A stretch of 64,000 bases of DNA from Macrotrachela quadricornifera (taxonomy: Eukaryota > Rotifera > Eurotatoria > Philodinida > Philodinidae), in contig JAJEKB010021117.1 in assembly GCA_022393335.1 (NCBI GenBank), forward strand, positions 159,162 to 223,161, read 5' to 3'. The translations under genes and the position numbers were made by a program. Below the pieces are notes generated by a model. That model was not told the DNA's origin and made no database searches. It worked only from the letters and a program-made list of their open reading frames with translations. How positions within the stretch are numbered: the first letter of the stretch is position 1; each line of letters begins with the position of its first letter. Of this stretch, positions 9,375 to 21,238 are shown piece by piece.

Positions 9375-11036
9375 TTATGAATCATCAAATTCTTCAAATA
9401 CAAGACGATAGGCTCGTTCAACTTTTTTTAAAGCTTCATTTGCTGATGGTATAGCACTTGTTTTTAATCTTTGTTTAATATTTTCATATCTTTGTTGAAT
9501 ATCTTTTTTATCATAAAATTTTTCTTCATTTATATTGAATAAAATATTTTTTAAATTTTCTTCTTGTAAAATTTTTTTTACAAATGCTAATTCTTTACTT
9601 GTATAAATTTGATTAGATTTTTGTGTTTTATATGTTGTTAATTGATTAACATTCATTTGTTTTATTGATTGATTAGATTTTTTTCTAAACGCAGATATAT
9701 CAGAAAACCATTTACATAATTGATTAGAATTATCTTTTATTGTTGTTGTTGCTGTTGTTGTTGTTGATAAATCAACACATGTTTGACATAATGTTGAAAA
9801 CCATAATCCAATATCATATAATTTTTTTCCTGATGGTAAAGTTTCTAAATCAACTAATTCAATTGTCATTGTATTTGATGCTGTCATTGTTAATTCACAT
9901 TGTCCTTGTTTATTTAGTTGAAATTCTTCATATGTACCAATACTTATAACAATTTGTTCATCAAAATTTTTATAATTACTTGAACGAGTACATTTTAAAT
10001 ATTTAACAAATCTTTGTAAATTTTTAGAAACATATAAAAATTGTGTTGATGTATCAACAAATAAAACTTGATTAATAGGTACATCACGAAGTATTTTTAA
10101 AACTTCTGAATCTGTTTTTGATAAATGTATTGCTTTTGTTAATTGAATACGAAAATCAAATATATCAGCATATGAATCATCTATTGAACGAAATATACTT
10201 GATGTTTTATTACGAATAAAATCAAAATTAATTGGATAATCTGGACGATACAATATTGAACAACATTGTAATTGTTCATCATATAAAAAATGAAGAACAG
10301 AATATTTACTATTTTTCATTCCATATAATTGAATATCATATGAATATGTATTTGATGATATTTCATGATAATTATGTGTAGTAAGTGTTGTTAAAAGACG
10401 TTTTGGTGAAGTTACACCTTTACAAGTATAAAATGCTGTTTTCATTTGTTTATCTATAAAAAAAAATTTTAAAAAGATTATTTTATTTAAAGTTCTATTT
10501 TTTGAATATAGACCTCGATTTCGAAGAATACTGAAATCTTTCAATGGTATTGATTGAAAAAGTGTTGGATCTGTTATCCTTACGTATGATATTCCAAAAC
10601 GTAAAAAAATTGAAAGAGATGCATTGTCTAATGATGATGTTAGAAACATTATTATTCGATCATAATCTTGAATAAAACGTTGAAAACCAATTGTTGAATC
10701 ATTGGCAGGTTTTGATATTAATTGCGGAACATAGAGGCATTTACCAAGATGTAATGTATTGCAAGGTCCTGTATATGGAATAAGTGTAAGAATATTTTCG
10801 TCTTCTGTAGTATTTTCAAAATAAACATAATATGGACTATGTGATGTGATATTTTTCTCATTACTGATATCATTGGATTGTTCATTCTTTTGTGATTTAG
10901 TTTTTGTTTTTATTGATTTATTATGTTTTAATTTTCGAGAAACTCGAAGTTCTGATTCTTGAATATCAGTTGCAATTTCATAATCAGCAAATGGTAAAAA
11001 ATTGGCATCGTGGTTGTCATAGTTGTCCAACGACAT
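9375..11036 (-). CDS. Intronless 553-residue protein of unknown function
   Basis: One uninterrupted frame from ATG (11036) to TGA, in the same AT-rich codon style as the neighbouring genes, so it is unlikely to be chance. No signal peptide or membrane segment is evident. Residues about 20-60 are basic and low in complexity (KTKTKSQKNEQ). The middle is globular and rich in Phe, Ile and Leu. Near residue 420 there is a Thr run (DLSTTTTATTT). The last 60 residues are helical and end in ANEALKKVERAYRLVFEEF; together with YDKKDIQQRYENIKQRLK they vaguely resemble a J-domain without HPD, but this is only a hint. The gene is divergent from the next one, with about 550 bp between start codons. The lack of introns is unusual beside its intron-rich neighbours. 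Confidence 0.8.
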   Translation of the reverse strand: MSLDNYDNHDANFLPFADYEIATDIQESELRVSRKLKHNKSIKTKTKSQKNEQSNDISNEKNITSHSPYYVYFENTTEDENILTLIPYTGPCNTLHLGKCLYVPQLISKPANDSTIGFQRFIQDYDRIIMFLTSSLDNASLSIFLRFGISYVRITDPTLFQSIPLKDFSILRNRGLYSKNRTLNKIIFLKFFFIDKQMKTAFYTCKGVTSPKRLLTTLTTHNYHEISSNTYSYDIQLYGMKNSKYSVLHFLYDEQLQCCSILYRPDYPINFDFIRNKTSSIFRSIDDSYADIFDFRIQLTKAIHLSKTDSEVLKILRDVPINQVLFVDTSTQFLYVSKNLQRFVKYLKCTRSSNYKNFDEQIVISIGTYEEFQLNKQGQCELTMTASNTMTIELVDLETLPSGKKLYDIGLWFSTLCQTCVDLSTTTTATTTIKDNSNQLCKWFSDISAFRKKSNQSIKQMNVNQLTTYKTQKSNQIYTSKELAFVKKILQEENLKNILFNINEEKFYDKKDIQQRYENIKQRLKTSAIPSANEALKKVERAYRLVFEEFDDS

Positions 11037-11586
11037 AATAAAAAGAAAGGAAAAAGAAAAGAGTTTTTTCTTCGTATTCTTTATTAACTTTCAAAGATAG
11101 AAAGAGGAAAAAAATGTTTGTTTTCTATCGTTCTTTTTTTGTTAACGATAAATACGTGAATCCATACAAAAATCCTTTAATAAAACACTATTCATTCGTT
11201 GAATTGAAGGTTATATTATATATATATAAAATGAGTTTATTATGAAGTAATACGAAATATATCTTTTTATACTAATTCTTTGGATAAATATACATAGAAT
11301 GAAAAGCAATTGTTTTATCTTTCATTACTCTTTTATGTGAAATCTATTTGAAAATATATTAATAAAAAATTGTTTTTTGTTTTTTTTTATAATGACATCT
11401 ATTATTATTTTTTAAAACCAAAATATGATTATTAACGAATTGATTTGATGACACTTACTTTTCTATCCTTGATTGACTCATCATTAAAGGTATAATAACG
11501 AGGAAAACGAATGAATTGGATGGATCACTTGAGCAGCTATTGGTGATTAATTAAGTACATCCTTTAAATATATATATATTATCATC
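11037..11586. promoter_or_regulatory. Divergent intergenic region, presumed shared promoter
   Basis: About 550 bp separate the two divergent start codons (11036 minus, 11587 plus). The region is AT-rich, with a (TA)n stretch near 11216-11228 and another at 11570-11578. No specific element can be named. Confidence 0.35.
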
Positions 11587-12118
11587 ATGGGTTGTTGTAT
11601 TTCAATTACAGGATTAGATTATGATCGAATTCCTTCTGAAATAATTCTTCAAATAAAAGGTAAATCAACTCGATATCATGGAACAACAGAACGAGGACGA
11701 TTTCAAGTATATTTATTCAATTATTCCTTTTTTCGCTATTTTAATAATATTTTTATTTATCAATAGACATTAGGTGATGCTGAAGTCGCTTTAACAGAAG
11801 ATGGTATTTATTCTCAAGTTATTGGTACTTCTTGTTGTAATGATCGAGGTTTTTTACATATACCACTTTTTGCTATTAGAAATATTCGTGAACAAGCTTG
11901 TAAATTTCAAAAAAAAAAAGTTTCTTTTTATTCAATTTTATTTAATAGGGTTTAATGGTCTTTATCGAATTGATCGTCCACATTTAGTGATAACTTATGC
12001 GGTACCTGATAAAGGTGATTATCAAGTTGGTTGGCAAATGAATCAGATAGGTTATGAACAATGGCGAACAGCTATTGAAAGACTTCTTGAAGAAAAACAT
12101 ATGAGTGAATTAAATTAA
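11587..12118 (+). CDS. Small MGCC-type (predicted N-acylated) protein, unknown function
   Basis: Exons are 11587-11706, 11767-11899 and 11949-12118, giving 140 residues. The 60-bp and 49-bp introns have GT-AG ends and join in phase. The protein starts MGCCISITG; Gly2 followed by two Cys is a classic context for N-myristoylation plus palmitoylation, which would anchor it to membranes. The body alternates beta-like stretches (TEDGIYSQVIGTS, FLHIPLFAIRNIREQAWFNG, HLVITYAVPD) and ends with an amphipathic helix (YEQWRTAIERLLEEK), an arrangement compatible with a PH-like fold. No family is recognised. It lies in tandem, 467 bp upstream of the PTGES2 gene. Gene model good, function open. Confidence 0.8.
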
Positions 12119-12584
12119 ATTAGAGTTCATATCAATACAATTTATTTACATAATTATTTTTTTTTAATTTTTTTGAGATAGATATAGATTTAATATATTA
12201 GGTGACATATTATTTATTTTAACAATAATACATAATTGTCTTTTCCTATTAGAATTAAATATTTGAATCTACATTAGTACAGTGTTAAATGTTAGGTGTT
12301 TTATTCTCTAATATTTGATTTAAAGATATCAATTAATAAAAGTTTCATTAACATCATTTTAGTGATGTTTTTGTACATTTAAATAGATACGAAGCATAGA
12401 TCTTAATTATTATATAAAAAACGAAATTTAATTCATAAGTATACGAGCGACATCTTTTTGACATTTGATTCTTGTTGGTTAATATATATATTTCGATAAC
12501 ATACATCGTATAGTAGTATCAAAATAAGTAAAAGCTTCTTTTTTTTGGAAAAAAATTAGCATTTTTTCCAATTAGTATAAACAA

Positions 12585-15090
12585 ATGTCATTCATATTGA
12601 TTTCAACTAATCGAACTTTCACTTATCTATTTCGTCAACGTTGTCTTACATGGACTCCTCGTTTTTTTACTTCAAATCAATATAATAATGACATACTTCA
12701 AGCTCAAAAACAACAATTAAAAACTGATTCTTCATCACCTAAACAATCTCGTCGTGTTCGTCGTTATCATTATTATCTATTATCAATTGCTACTGGAGCA
12801 TTAATAGGTACAATTTATGCTTTACGTCAAGTACGAAAGCATGAAGGAATTCTACCTGAATATGTTGCTAATGCTGAATTACTTGAACGTAAAGCTATGG
12901 AAGCTCGTCCTTTACCACCACCGGTGACTAAACATATAACATTTGATGCTCCACCAAGAAAAAATTTTCCATATAATTTAACACTTTATCAATATGTTAC
13001 TTGGTTTGTAATATTTTAAAATTTTATTTATTATTTTATTTTATTTTTTCTTCTAGTCCATTTTGTTGTAAAGTACGTGCTTATTTAAATTATAATCGTA
13101 TACCATATGATATAGTTGAAGTAAATAGTGTAATGCATACAGAAACAAAATGGTCTTTATATAATAGAGTACCAATAGTTGTTATTGAAAATGAACATAT
13201 ACAATTAAATGATTCAAGTTTAATTATATCAGCGATTGAATCATATTTACGTGAACCAACAAAAACATTTAAAAATATAATAAAATTATATAAATCAATT
13301 ATTGAAAAAGATCATAAAGGAAATTTATTTTTTAATTATCCAAATAAATATTTTATTATTGAACCATTAAAAAATGATCAATTAGAAACAATTAAAAACG
13401 AACAAAATATAATTAATCATAATGAAAAAAAATCATTTTTTTCGAAATTTTTTTCAAGATCAAAACCGCAAGATGAAATTATTTCAAAGCCTATTATTAA
13501 AAAAAAATCTATTGAAGAAAATGATTTTGAACGTCAATGGCGTGAATGGGTTGATAATAAATTTATTCATGTTATATCACCAAATATATATTGTACATTA
13601 AAACAATCAATAAATACATTTCAATGGTTTTCAAAAGCTGGTGATTGGGAAGATATATTTCCATGGTATCAACGTTGGTTTATTGTTTATCTTGGAGCTA
13701 TTGTTATGCGTGGTGTAGCAATACATCTTAAGAAAAAATATAATTTAAATGATAATGTTAGAATATCTTTATATGAATGTGGAGATGAATGGGCTAATGC
13801 TATTGGTGATAAAGATTTTCTCGGTAAGAATATATTTATCGTTTGATTGAATGCATAGTATTATTGAACTAGTATTTCCACAAAGAGTATTATAAAACAA
13901 CATAATTTTATTTTTCTTTTATTCATCCGTAGAACAAATACAAAGCAAAGATCTTTTCCCTTCTTGACCATCTTGTGAGGGTGAGGGTGAGGCTGTTTTG
14001 TGACAAAGTTCTCTAAAATGATGATATCATTCTTTTCATCGCTTACATTGAATAGCGTAAAAAATAGGCAATTTGTCACGTATATTAACTTAATCAAGGT
14101 CATCAAGAAGGAAGTATTACAATCATATTCATATAGATTAAAGATAAGAAAAATGACAATTCATTATATCCCTTACCTAGTATAATCATTGAAGAGTCGA
14201 TTCTAAAAAGTTATGATTGACAAATGTTACGAGGATTTTTCAAAGTATTTAGATCACTGTTGCGTTCGAAATTATTTCGACAAAAAAATTTAAAGTTCTC
14301 TAAGTGTCTACTATAAATTCGAGAATGAGAATGTTATATATTCATTTGCTTTTTCTTTTGTTCGGTGCTCTTGCTGTATTTCATTAGGTCTTTTTGATTT
14401 ATTGAGAGTTCACTGATAAGGCAGAGTTCGATATAAATTTGATTTATCAATCAGTTCAAAACTCGTAAATTAGTCAGATGCTTATACAACATACTCGCAT
14501 TTTTTTTATCAAGTATTCATTTATAAATCATTCAAAGTGCCTACTTTCCGACTCAACAGTGATTTAGATTTAAAATTTCAAATATATGTAGCATTAATAT
14601 TTCAGGATGAATGATTTTGTACATAAGAATATAACATCATGTATATGTCCTACTCTTTCTTTATCAGACTAGTAAATATTATTTGACATGAAATAATCGG
14701 ATGTATGTATATATAGAACAATCTAAGGTCTTTAGATACATTTCTTATCTTATAGTAGACATAATACTTTTTTCTTACAAAGAATTTCTTTCAACAAATG
14801 TCTAAGTGACATTATAAGATGATTATCTTCCGAGATGTACATCAATTCCTTGTGTAGTTTTACTTAAATCTTAATAAATTAGTTCTTATAAATAATAAAA
14901 ATATTTTTTTTTAGGTGGTTCTGAACCAAATCTAGCTGATTTAAATGTATATGGTATTTTAACAGCTATGGAAGGTTGTGGAGCATTTCAAGATTTAATG
15001 AGTAATACAAAAATTCAACCATGGTTTGAACGTATGAAAAAATTAATTGAACCACATCGTATTGATACTTCTGTTCGTTCTATTTCTTAA
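12585..15090 (+). CDS. PTGES2: Prostaglandin E synthase 2-like protein (membrane-associated PGES-2)
   Basis: Exons 12585-13003, 13057-13823 and 14915-15090 give 453 residues, longer than the roughly 380 usual in vertebrates because of a Lys/Ser-rich insert in the middle. Order: an N-terminal basic, presumably mitochondrial segment; a hydrophobic anchor (YLLSIATGALIGTIYAL); a glutaredoxin-like domain with TCPFCCKVRAYLNYNRIPYD; then a GST-C-like helical domain ending in GGSEPNLADLNVYGILTAME and IQPWFERM. The CPFC motif is split by intron 1: TG at the end of exon 1 plus T at the start of exon 2 makes the first Cys. In mammals the protein isomerises PGH2 to PGE2 in vitro and binds haem and glutathione; its in vivo role is debated. 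The second intron is 1091 bp, far longer than its neighbours. Family identity is confident. Confidence 0.92.
13824..14914 (+). other. Large (1091-bp) intron 2 of the PTGES2 gene
   Basis: It runs from GTAAGA to TTTTTTTTAG. Contents are AT-rich unique sequence plus a short G-rich tract, GTGAGGGTGAGGGTGAGG, at 13975-13992. No TIR or coding exon was recognised. Most other introns in this block are 46-62 bp. Confidence 0.7.
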
Positions 15091-15195
15091 ATTATTTAGT
15101 TATTTTTTTTTTGTCAAATATAGGAAAAAAAATATTTACATATATTTATATATTTGATTAGAAAACAAAAAAAACAGGAATGATTATTTTAGATA

Positions 15196-16118
15196 ATGAC
15201 AGTAATTGAATGTATTGGTTGTACATTAATTGCATATGGAATACCTTTTTCAATGTTTATATTTACAATAGCATATCATCCATTTCGTATAATTATTTCA
15301 ATGACAAGTGCATTTTTTTGGTTATTATCATTATTAATATCATCATTATTATGGTTTGCAATTGTTCCATTACGTAATCAACTTATATTTACTGTACCAT
15401 TTGCTGTAATATTTCAAGAAATATTTCGATATTTATTTTATCGTGTTATTAAGTAAAAAAATTTTATTTTATTTTATTTTCTATTAATTTTATTTATTTA
15501 AAGAAAAGCTGAATATGCTTTACAAAAAGTTCAATTACAAGAATTAACAGAAAAAGGAATGGTTTTTGATAGATTTGCTGTTGCATATGGTAATATAGAA
15601 AAGAAAAATACATTTTTTTAAAATTTTTATTTAAGCATCTGGTTATGGTTTTGGTTTAATTAGTGGAACATTTGCTATAGTTAATGTTTTAAGTGATATG
15701 ATTGGACCAGGTACAATTGGTATATTTGGACATTCACAAGAATTTTTTATTGCTACAGGTTAATTACAAAAAAAAGAAGACAAATCTTTGAATATTATTT
15801 TGTTTATTTAGCTTTTTTAACATTAGTTATTATACTTTTAAATACATTTTGGGGTGTCATTTTTTTTACATCATTAGATAAAGGTGGTATTCATCAATAT
15901 CTTGGACCATTTATTGTTGTTATAACACATATGCTTTTTTCTTGTCTTGTATGTATAAGAAAATTTTTATTGATTTAATTATAATTTAATTTTAGACTTT
16001 ATTTAATCGAACATTAAAACCAATATATTCAATTTCAATTATATCTGGTTATGTTATGTTGATTGGAATGATTATATATACATTATTTTTACGTCAATTT
16101 AGCATTCGTCAAAGATGA
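15196..16118 (+). CDS. APH1: APH-1, gamma-secretase subunit
   Basis: Five exons (15196-15452, 15504-15589, 15636-15758, 15812-15948, 15996-16118) encode 241 residues with about seven hydrophobic segments, matching the APH-1 family in length and topology. Diagnostic stretches follow the animal proteins closely: MTVIECIGCTLIAYGIPF, SAFFWLLSLLISSLLWF, PLRNQLIFTVPFAVIFQE, the glycine-spaced ASGYGFGLISGTFA helix, GPGTIGIFG, LLNTFWGVIFF and ITHMLFSC with the intramembrane His. APH-1 is the scaffold that assembles with nicastrin, presenilin and PEN-2 for intramembrane cleavage of Notch and other substrates. All four introns are 46-53 bp with clean GT-AG ends. The C-terminus is short (FSIRQR). It starts only 105 bp after the PTGES2 stop on the same strand. 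Confidence 0.95.
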
Positions 16119-16408
16119 AATCGATAATAGAAGTTTTATTTTATATATGTTATTTATTGTACTTAGTTATTTTTTGTTTTTTTGTTTTTCTTTCTTCTTG
16201 AGTCATATTTGTTATTGTACAGATAGAAAAGAATAATATGCAGATAAAACAAAAGTATGTAATAAAAGAAAAGAATTAGCATAGTATCACAATGCATTTT
16301 TTTTTATTTTGAAATGAGATATACATTGCATTTAGCAAAGAAGATTACATATAATCTAAAAGTATTTTATTTTATTTTTTTGTTGTTTTAGTTTATTATA
16401 CATACAAA

Positions 16409-18099
16409 ATGTCAACATCTAATTCATTGAAAAAAATTGCAATAGTTGGTTCGGGTAATTGGGGTAGTGCAATGTAAATATAAATTTAAAATTTTTTATT
16501 AAAATTTTTATTTTTTATTTTCTAAATAAAGTGCTGCACATATTGGTGAAAAAATTTATGAATTAAAAGATGAATATGAACAAAAAATTTTAATGTGGTG
16601 TAAAGAAGAAACATTAGATGATGGTAGACAATTAACTGATGTTATTAATCAACAACATGAAAATGTCAAATATTTACCGGATAAAAAAATTCCTGATAAT
16701 GTTATTGCTATACCTGATCTTGTTGAATCAGTAAAAGATGCTGATATACTTATATTTGTTGTTCCACATCAATTTGTTAAAGAAACTTGTGAAAAATTAA
16801 AAGATAAAATTAAATCAAATGCATTTGCTTTAACATTAATTAAAGTTAGAAATAAAAAATAAAATAAAATTATTAAAAACAAATTTTTTTTTATTATTTT
16901 TAGGGATTTTATATTGAAGAAAAAACAAATGAACTTCTACTTGTTTCAGAAATTATTAAAAATACATTAAATATTCCATGTCTTAGCATGATGGGAGGTA
17001 TGTTAAATACTCAGTATACTTCATAAAATTGTACTTAAAGATAGTTCTAGTTGTACGTAGAATACACTACAAATTTCAGCTCTAGTAAAATGCCTACTTG
17101 TTTGAGGTTTTTTATAGTAGAGTATAAAATAACGCCGTCGTGGATTTAATTCTAGCATTCTTTTAGATACAATCTTCTTAGGATTAAGGAATCTTCTGAG
17201 GAGTCTTTGAATATTTTTTTTAGGAGGTTTCCTGGAAATTCTGTTAGGAAGAGTACACGAGGACGTATATAGTAAATCTAGTTTTTACAAGGGAGAAACA
17301 TGATTGTATGAGTTTGTGACCTAAGATGATCTTAAATCAGTTGTTTCCCCCTTGAGAATATTACATTAGTTCTTTCGAATTGTGATTTCGGTTTGATATC
17401 GAACTATATCTAAAATTTTAAATTTTTTATCTAGCAAATATAGCTAAAGAAGTAGCTGATAAAGTTTTTTGTGAAGCAACTGTTGGTTCACGTGATAATA
17501 AACATAGTAAAATCGTCCGGCAATTAATTGATCGTTCACATTTTCGTTTACGTTTTTATCCAGATGTTGAAATTATTGAAATGCTTGGTGCTTTAAAAAA
17601 TGTTATTGCTATGTTAGCTGGTTTTGCAGATGGTTTAAAAGCTGGTTTTAATACACGAGCTGCTGTATGTTATTATTAATTAATTTATCTTAAAAAAATT
17701 CTTTATTTTTGTTTTTATTAGATTATTCGATTAGGTTTTCGTGAAATGATAAAATTCTGTCGTTTATATAAAAAAGAATCAACACCAGATCTTTATTTAG
17801 AATCATGTGGTATTGCTGATTTAATTGCATCAGCATTAGGTGGAAGAAATTATAATGGTGCTAAAAAAATGGCTGAAACTAATAAATCCTTAAAAGATAT
17901 TGAAAAAGACGATCTTAATGGACAATCATTACAAGGTCCTGGTACAGCAAAAGAAGTTTATCACTATCTTCAAGGAAAAAATTTACTAGAAGATTTTCCT
18001 TTATTTCGTGATGCTTATCTTATTTGTGATCAAAAAATTGAACCTAAAATTTTATTAGAAAATTTAACTAATCATCCAGAATATCATCAAAAACAATAG
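16409..18099 (+). CDS. GPD1: Glycerol-3-phosphate dehydrogenase [NAD+], cytosolic
   Basis: Exons 16409-16473, 16532-16844, 16904-16997, 17435-17664 and 17722-18099 encode 359 residues (vertebrate GPD1 has 349). The enzyme reduces dihydroxyacetone phosphate to sn-glycerol-3-phosphate with NADH, feeding lipid synthesis and the glycerophosphate shuttle. Visible landmarks: the Rossmann motif IAIVGSGNWGSA near residue 11, DILIFVVPHQF, TLIKG (conserved Lys), MMGANIAKEVAD, the catalytic-Lys segment GALKNVIAMLAGF, and ESCGIADLIASALGGRN for substrate binding. Animal GPD1 usually has LITTCYGGRN there, so LIASALGGRN replaces the Thr pair. No N-terminal targeting sequence is seen, which favours a cytosolic enzyme. 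One intron is 437 bp, the others 56-59 bp. It lies about 290 bp after APH1. Confidence 0.95.
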
Positions 18100-18710
18100 T
18101 AAATTTTATAATTAACAGTGAAACATGACATTTTTAATTGGCACTTAGGAAAATTTTTTTTTCTAGAGTAATATTCTAACAGTAGTTAATGATTAATATA
18201 TTATTGTCATTTGATAGAGATGTATTTTTGTTTTGATAAATAAAATCTAAGTGCTAGGACCCTGTGTAAGAAATTAATAATCGATTTAATACTGATATTT
18301 TTATTCACAACTAAAATACAGAATTTTTATACTCTTGTTACATATTGCTACAAAGAATTGAAATTTACTGCATTTTAAATATTCGAATTCGAATGATGAA
18401 AAAAAAAGTCTACTTTGCTGGAATTGTGGTCTTTTCAGGTATTTACTTACAGCTGATCAGTCATGAATCAGAGAAAAATTCATCTTAATGAATTAACTAT
18501 AGGTCAGCAAAAGAATTTGAAGTGCCTATTCTGACTTTCGACGTTCAATTCTCTCCAATGAGTTCATATGAAATTGTAGAGCGGTAGTAGCTTTCGAATA
18601 GATAGATTAATATGACTAATATCTATTACATATGAATGAAAATTTAATTCAATTTAATATATATATAAATAACAACAAAAGAACAACATTAATTTATAAA
18701 ATAAAAAACA
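18100..18710. other. Convergent intergenic region
   Basis: 611 bp between GPD1 (+) and the membrane-protein gene (-), which converge. AT-rich; no structure beyond short palindromes was seen. Confidence 0.4.
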
Positions 18711-19611
18711 TTAACGTGGATGATTACGAAATAATAACTGATTCATATGTGTTTTATGTTTTATTGTCATTATAATAGCATATACAATAATTGTAATGAT
18801 AATAGTTAATGCAACAAGAACAGTACCACAAGCTACCATAAAACGTTGTCGTCGTCGACGAAAACTTGCTCGAATTTCTGGATGCGTACGAATTAATTTC
18901 TAGATAAAATTATCATTTGATATTTATTTAAAAAAAAGAAAAAAATTTCGTTTTAACCTTTTCTTTACTTGATTTCTTCAATTTTTCTGCTGGAATAACG
19001 TGTACTTTTGTTTCATTAATACGATCTGTTTCAGTATCATCAACTATGTCCTCTCGATCAACATGTTGTTTATCTTTTTTTAATAAATCTATTGATGTTG
19101 TATCAAGCTAAATTAATTCAAAAATAAGAAATGTATAAATTAATTTATAAATAATTACACAATTAATAGATGGTGAAAAATTATTAGTTGATTGATATAC
19201 TAATTGAGGTGTTTTAGTTTCCGTTGATGTTAATTCACAAGATTTTTTTTGAGGAAATAAAAATTCTTTCTAAAATAAATAAAAAAATATAATTTTGTAT
19301 TTAGTTTTTATTTTTACCAATCCATTTCCATTGGTTAATGTTAAAGATTTCTTTGAAAATTTATTATTTATACTATCTTCTTTCTTTTTAATAGTTTCAT
19401 TTAAATTATTTGTATATAAATGATCATCATCAGTATTTTTTATAGATTTTTTTGTTTTTTTCAATGATTGATATGAACCATTTCGTAAAAAAGATGATCT
19501 TTTTCGATTAATATCAATTTTATTCTATCAATATAAAATAAAATAATTTCAAAAAAAAAAGAATAACATTCTTCTTACTTCATCTATATTATTCATTTCT
19601 ACATGATCCAT
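18711..19611 (-). CDS. Single-pass membrane protein with basic stop-transfer segment, unknown function
   Basis: Five phase-0 exons on the minus strand (19611-19579, 19524-19318, 19269-19159, 19107-18958, 18899-18711) give 229 residues. There is no N-terminal signal peptide. The first 165 residues are polar, Lys/Ser/Asn-rich and probably disordered (KKTKKSIKNTDDDH, DREDIVDDTETDRINETK). A basic stretch (RRRRRQR) then precedes a hydrophobic helix (VACGTVLVALTIIITIVYAI), leaving a short tail that ends LLFRNHPR. This looks like a tail-anchored or type II membrane protein with a long cytosolic domain. No homologous family is recognised. Consistent splice signals and phases make the gene model credible; exon 1 is only 11 codons. 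Confidence 0.7.
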
Positions 19612-21238
19612 TCATTCAAAAGAAATGTTAATCTGAAGAATAAAAGTTGATAATGAGGAGAAAAAAAAAGAAAGATATTTCTGTATAAGTTATAATAAAT
19701 TTTTTTTTTCCATATTTATTAATGACAGTAGACATTATTAATAATTACTATTAAAAAAAGAAAGAAAAAGATAAAAAGATAATTATTAATATTATAATAA
19801 CGATGAATTTTACATCTATAATTAGACAATTATAGATAAGAAAAACCGACTGTTCGATGTTATTAAATCACGTATTCTGCCTTTCTCAACCAAAATAGAA
19901 TAAACTGGTTGTTTGGACAGAATTTGCCGTGTAGTTCATTTTTGTATTTGAATTAAAATTGTCTCAAATCAAATTTAAAAATTTTTTTTTACCGATCAAC
20001 TTGTAAAACGAGATTTGCTCTACAAAATGTCCATTTTGTTTTGCCTTTAATATTATCAGAATCTATTGTATTCTAAACACTATATCATCTTATTTAGACA
20101 GTAACATTTCCATAAATGTTTTGTAGTTTTTTATTCTTTCAAGTTCAATTTTATAATTTTGAAATGAAAAGAATTTTTTGTATTCTACATACAGATATGA
20201 AATGCGAAAATGGATTTCTATATGTTTTTATCGAAGAAGGCAAACTTTTCCATATTCCTTGACACGTTCTGGAAACGAAGGAGTGTAATAAAAAAAATAT
20301 CGCAATTTCTTTTTAATTATATACTTTATTCAATCTTTCAGGAAATTAGTTTTGTATATAAAATATTCTTAGGAAAAAAAAAGTTAATGTTGCAAAAATC
20401 ATTAGATTGTCCTCAGAACACTCGTATATATTTGCTAGTAAAATTCGTGCATCTATCAAGTTTTTAAATCTAAAAAATGTCCTAACCAAATTGTTTTGAA
20501 GCAGAGGATGAATTTTTCTCTTTCATCACATTGCTCCTGCCTACATATAATAGTATCAAAATTCTATTTCTTCATTATTCTTTAAATGTAAAAAAAAATA
20601 GAATATATTTAAAAAGAGCTACAGCCTGTTCATGACAGTCTATAAACTTCTTCAGCTCATTGTGTCTGTCATTTCGTTTGAGTAATCTGTCAAGACCTTT
20701 ATATATTTTTTACAAGAAGATAGAAGAATCATGTATATTGAAGTAATATAATAATACAAAAAGTATATTGATTTAATCAATATGCAGCTGACAACCTTAA
20801 AAATCCGAGTTAAACGTCATTATATTATACGCTTTCAGCCGACTTTTCCAATAGTGAGTTTTTTTTCTTATATCTTCTGAATATATTTATCTAGATGATA
20901 TAGATATTCGACTTAGAATGACATCTATCATTATCTTAAATTTTCTGTTTTAAAATTCATTCGAGTTTATATCTATTAGAAGAACAAAGATTGAAGAAAC
21001 GAAAACAAACAGAATGACAACCGTCGCCTGATTGTTTATCTTATTGAACGAATTTAATCGTCTATAGACAGTTTTGAAATTAAATTTTTATTTTTAAAAA
21101 AATTCAATTCGATTTATCTTCTTTTTTTTGTTTTATTTTGCCTTATCATATCATACAAAGAGTTATTTTTTTTTTAAATTCAAACTATATGAACATTTTT
21201 ACTTTTATTATTTATAGATATTTTTATTTTTATCCATA
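19612..21238. other. Intergenic region between divergent genes
   Basis: About 1.6 kb of AT-rich DNA between the minus-strand membrane-protein gene and the cyclin gene. Small open frames (for example 20210-20467) are low in complexity and unsupported. Confidence 0.4.

Noticed and set aside
13824..14914. Transposon in the long PTGES2 intron
   Set aside because: No inverted ends, target duplication or transposase motif found by eye.
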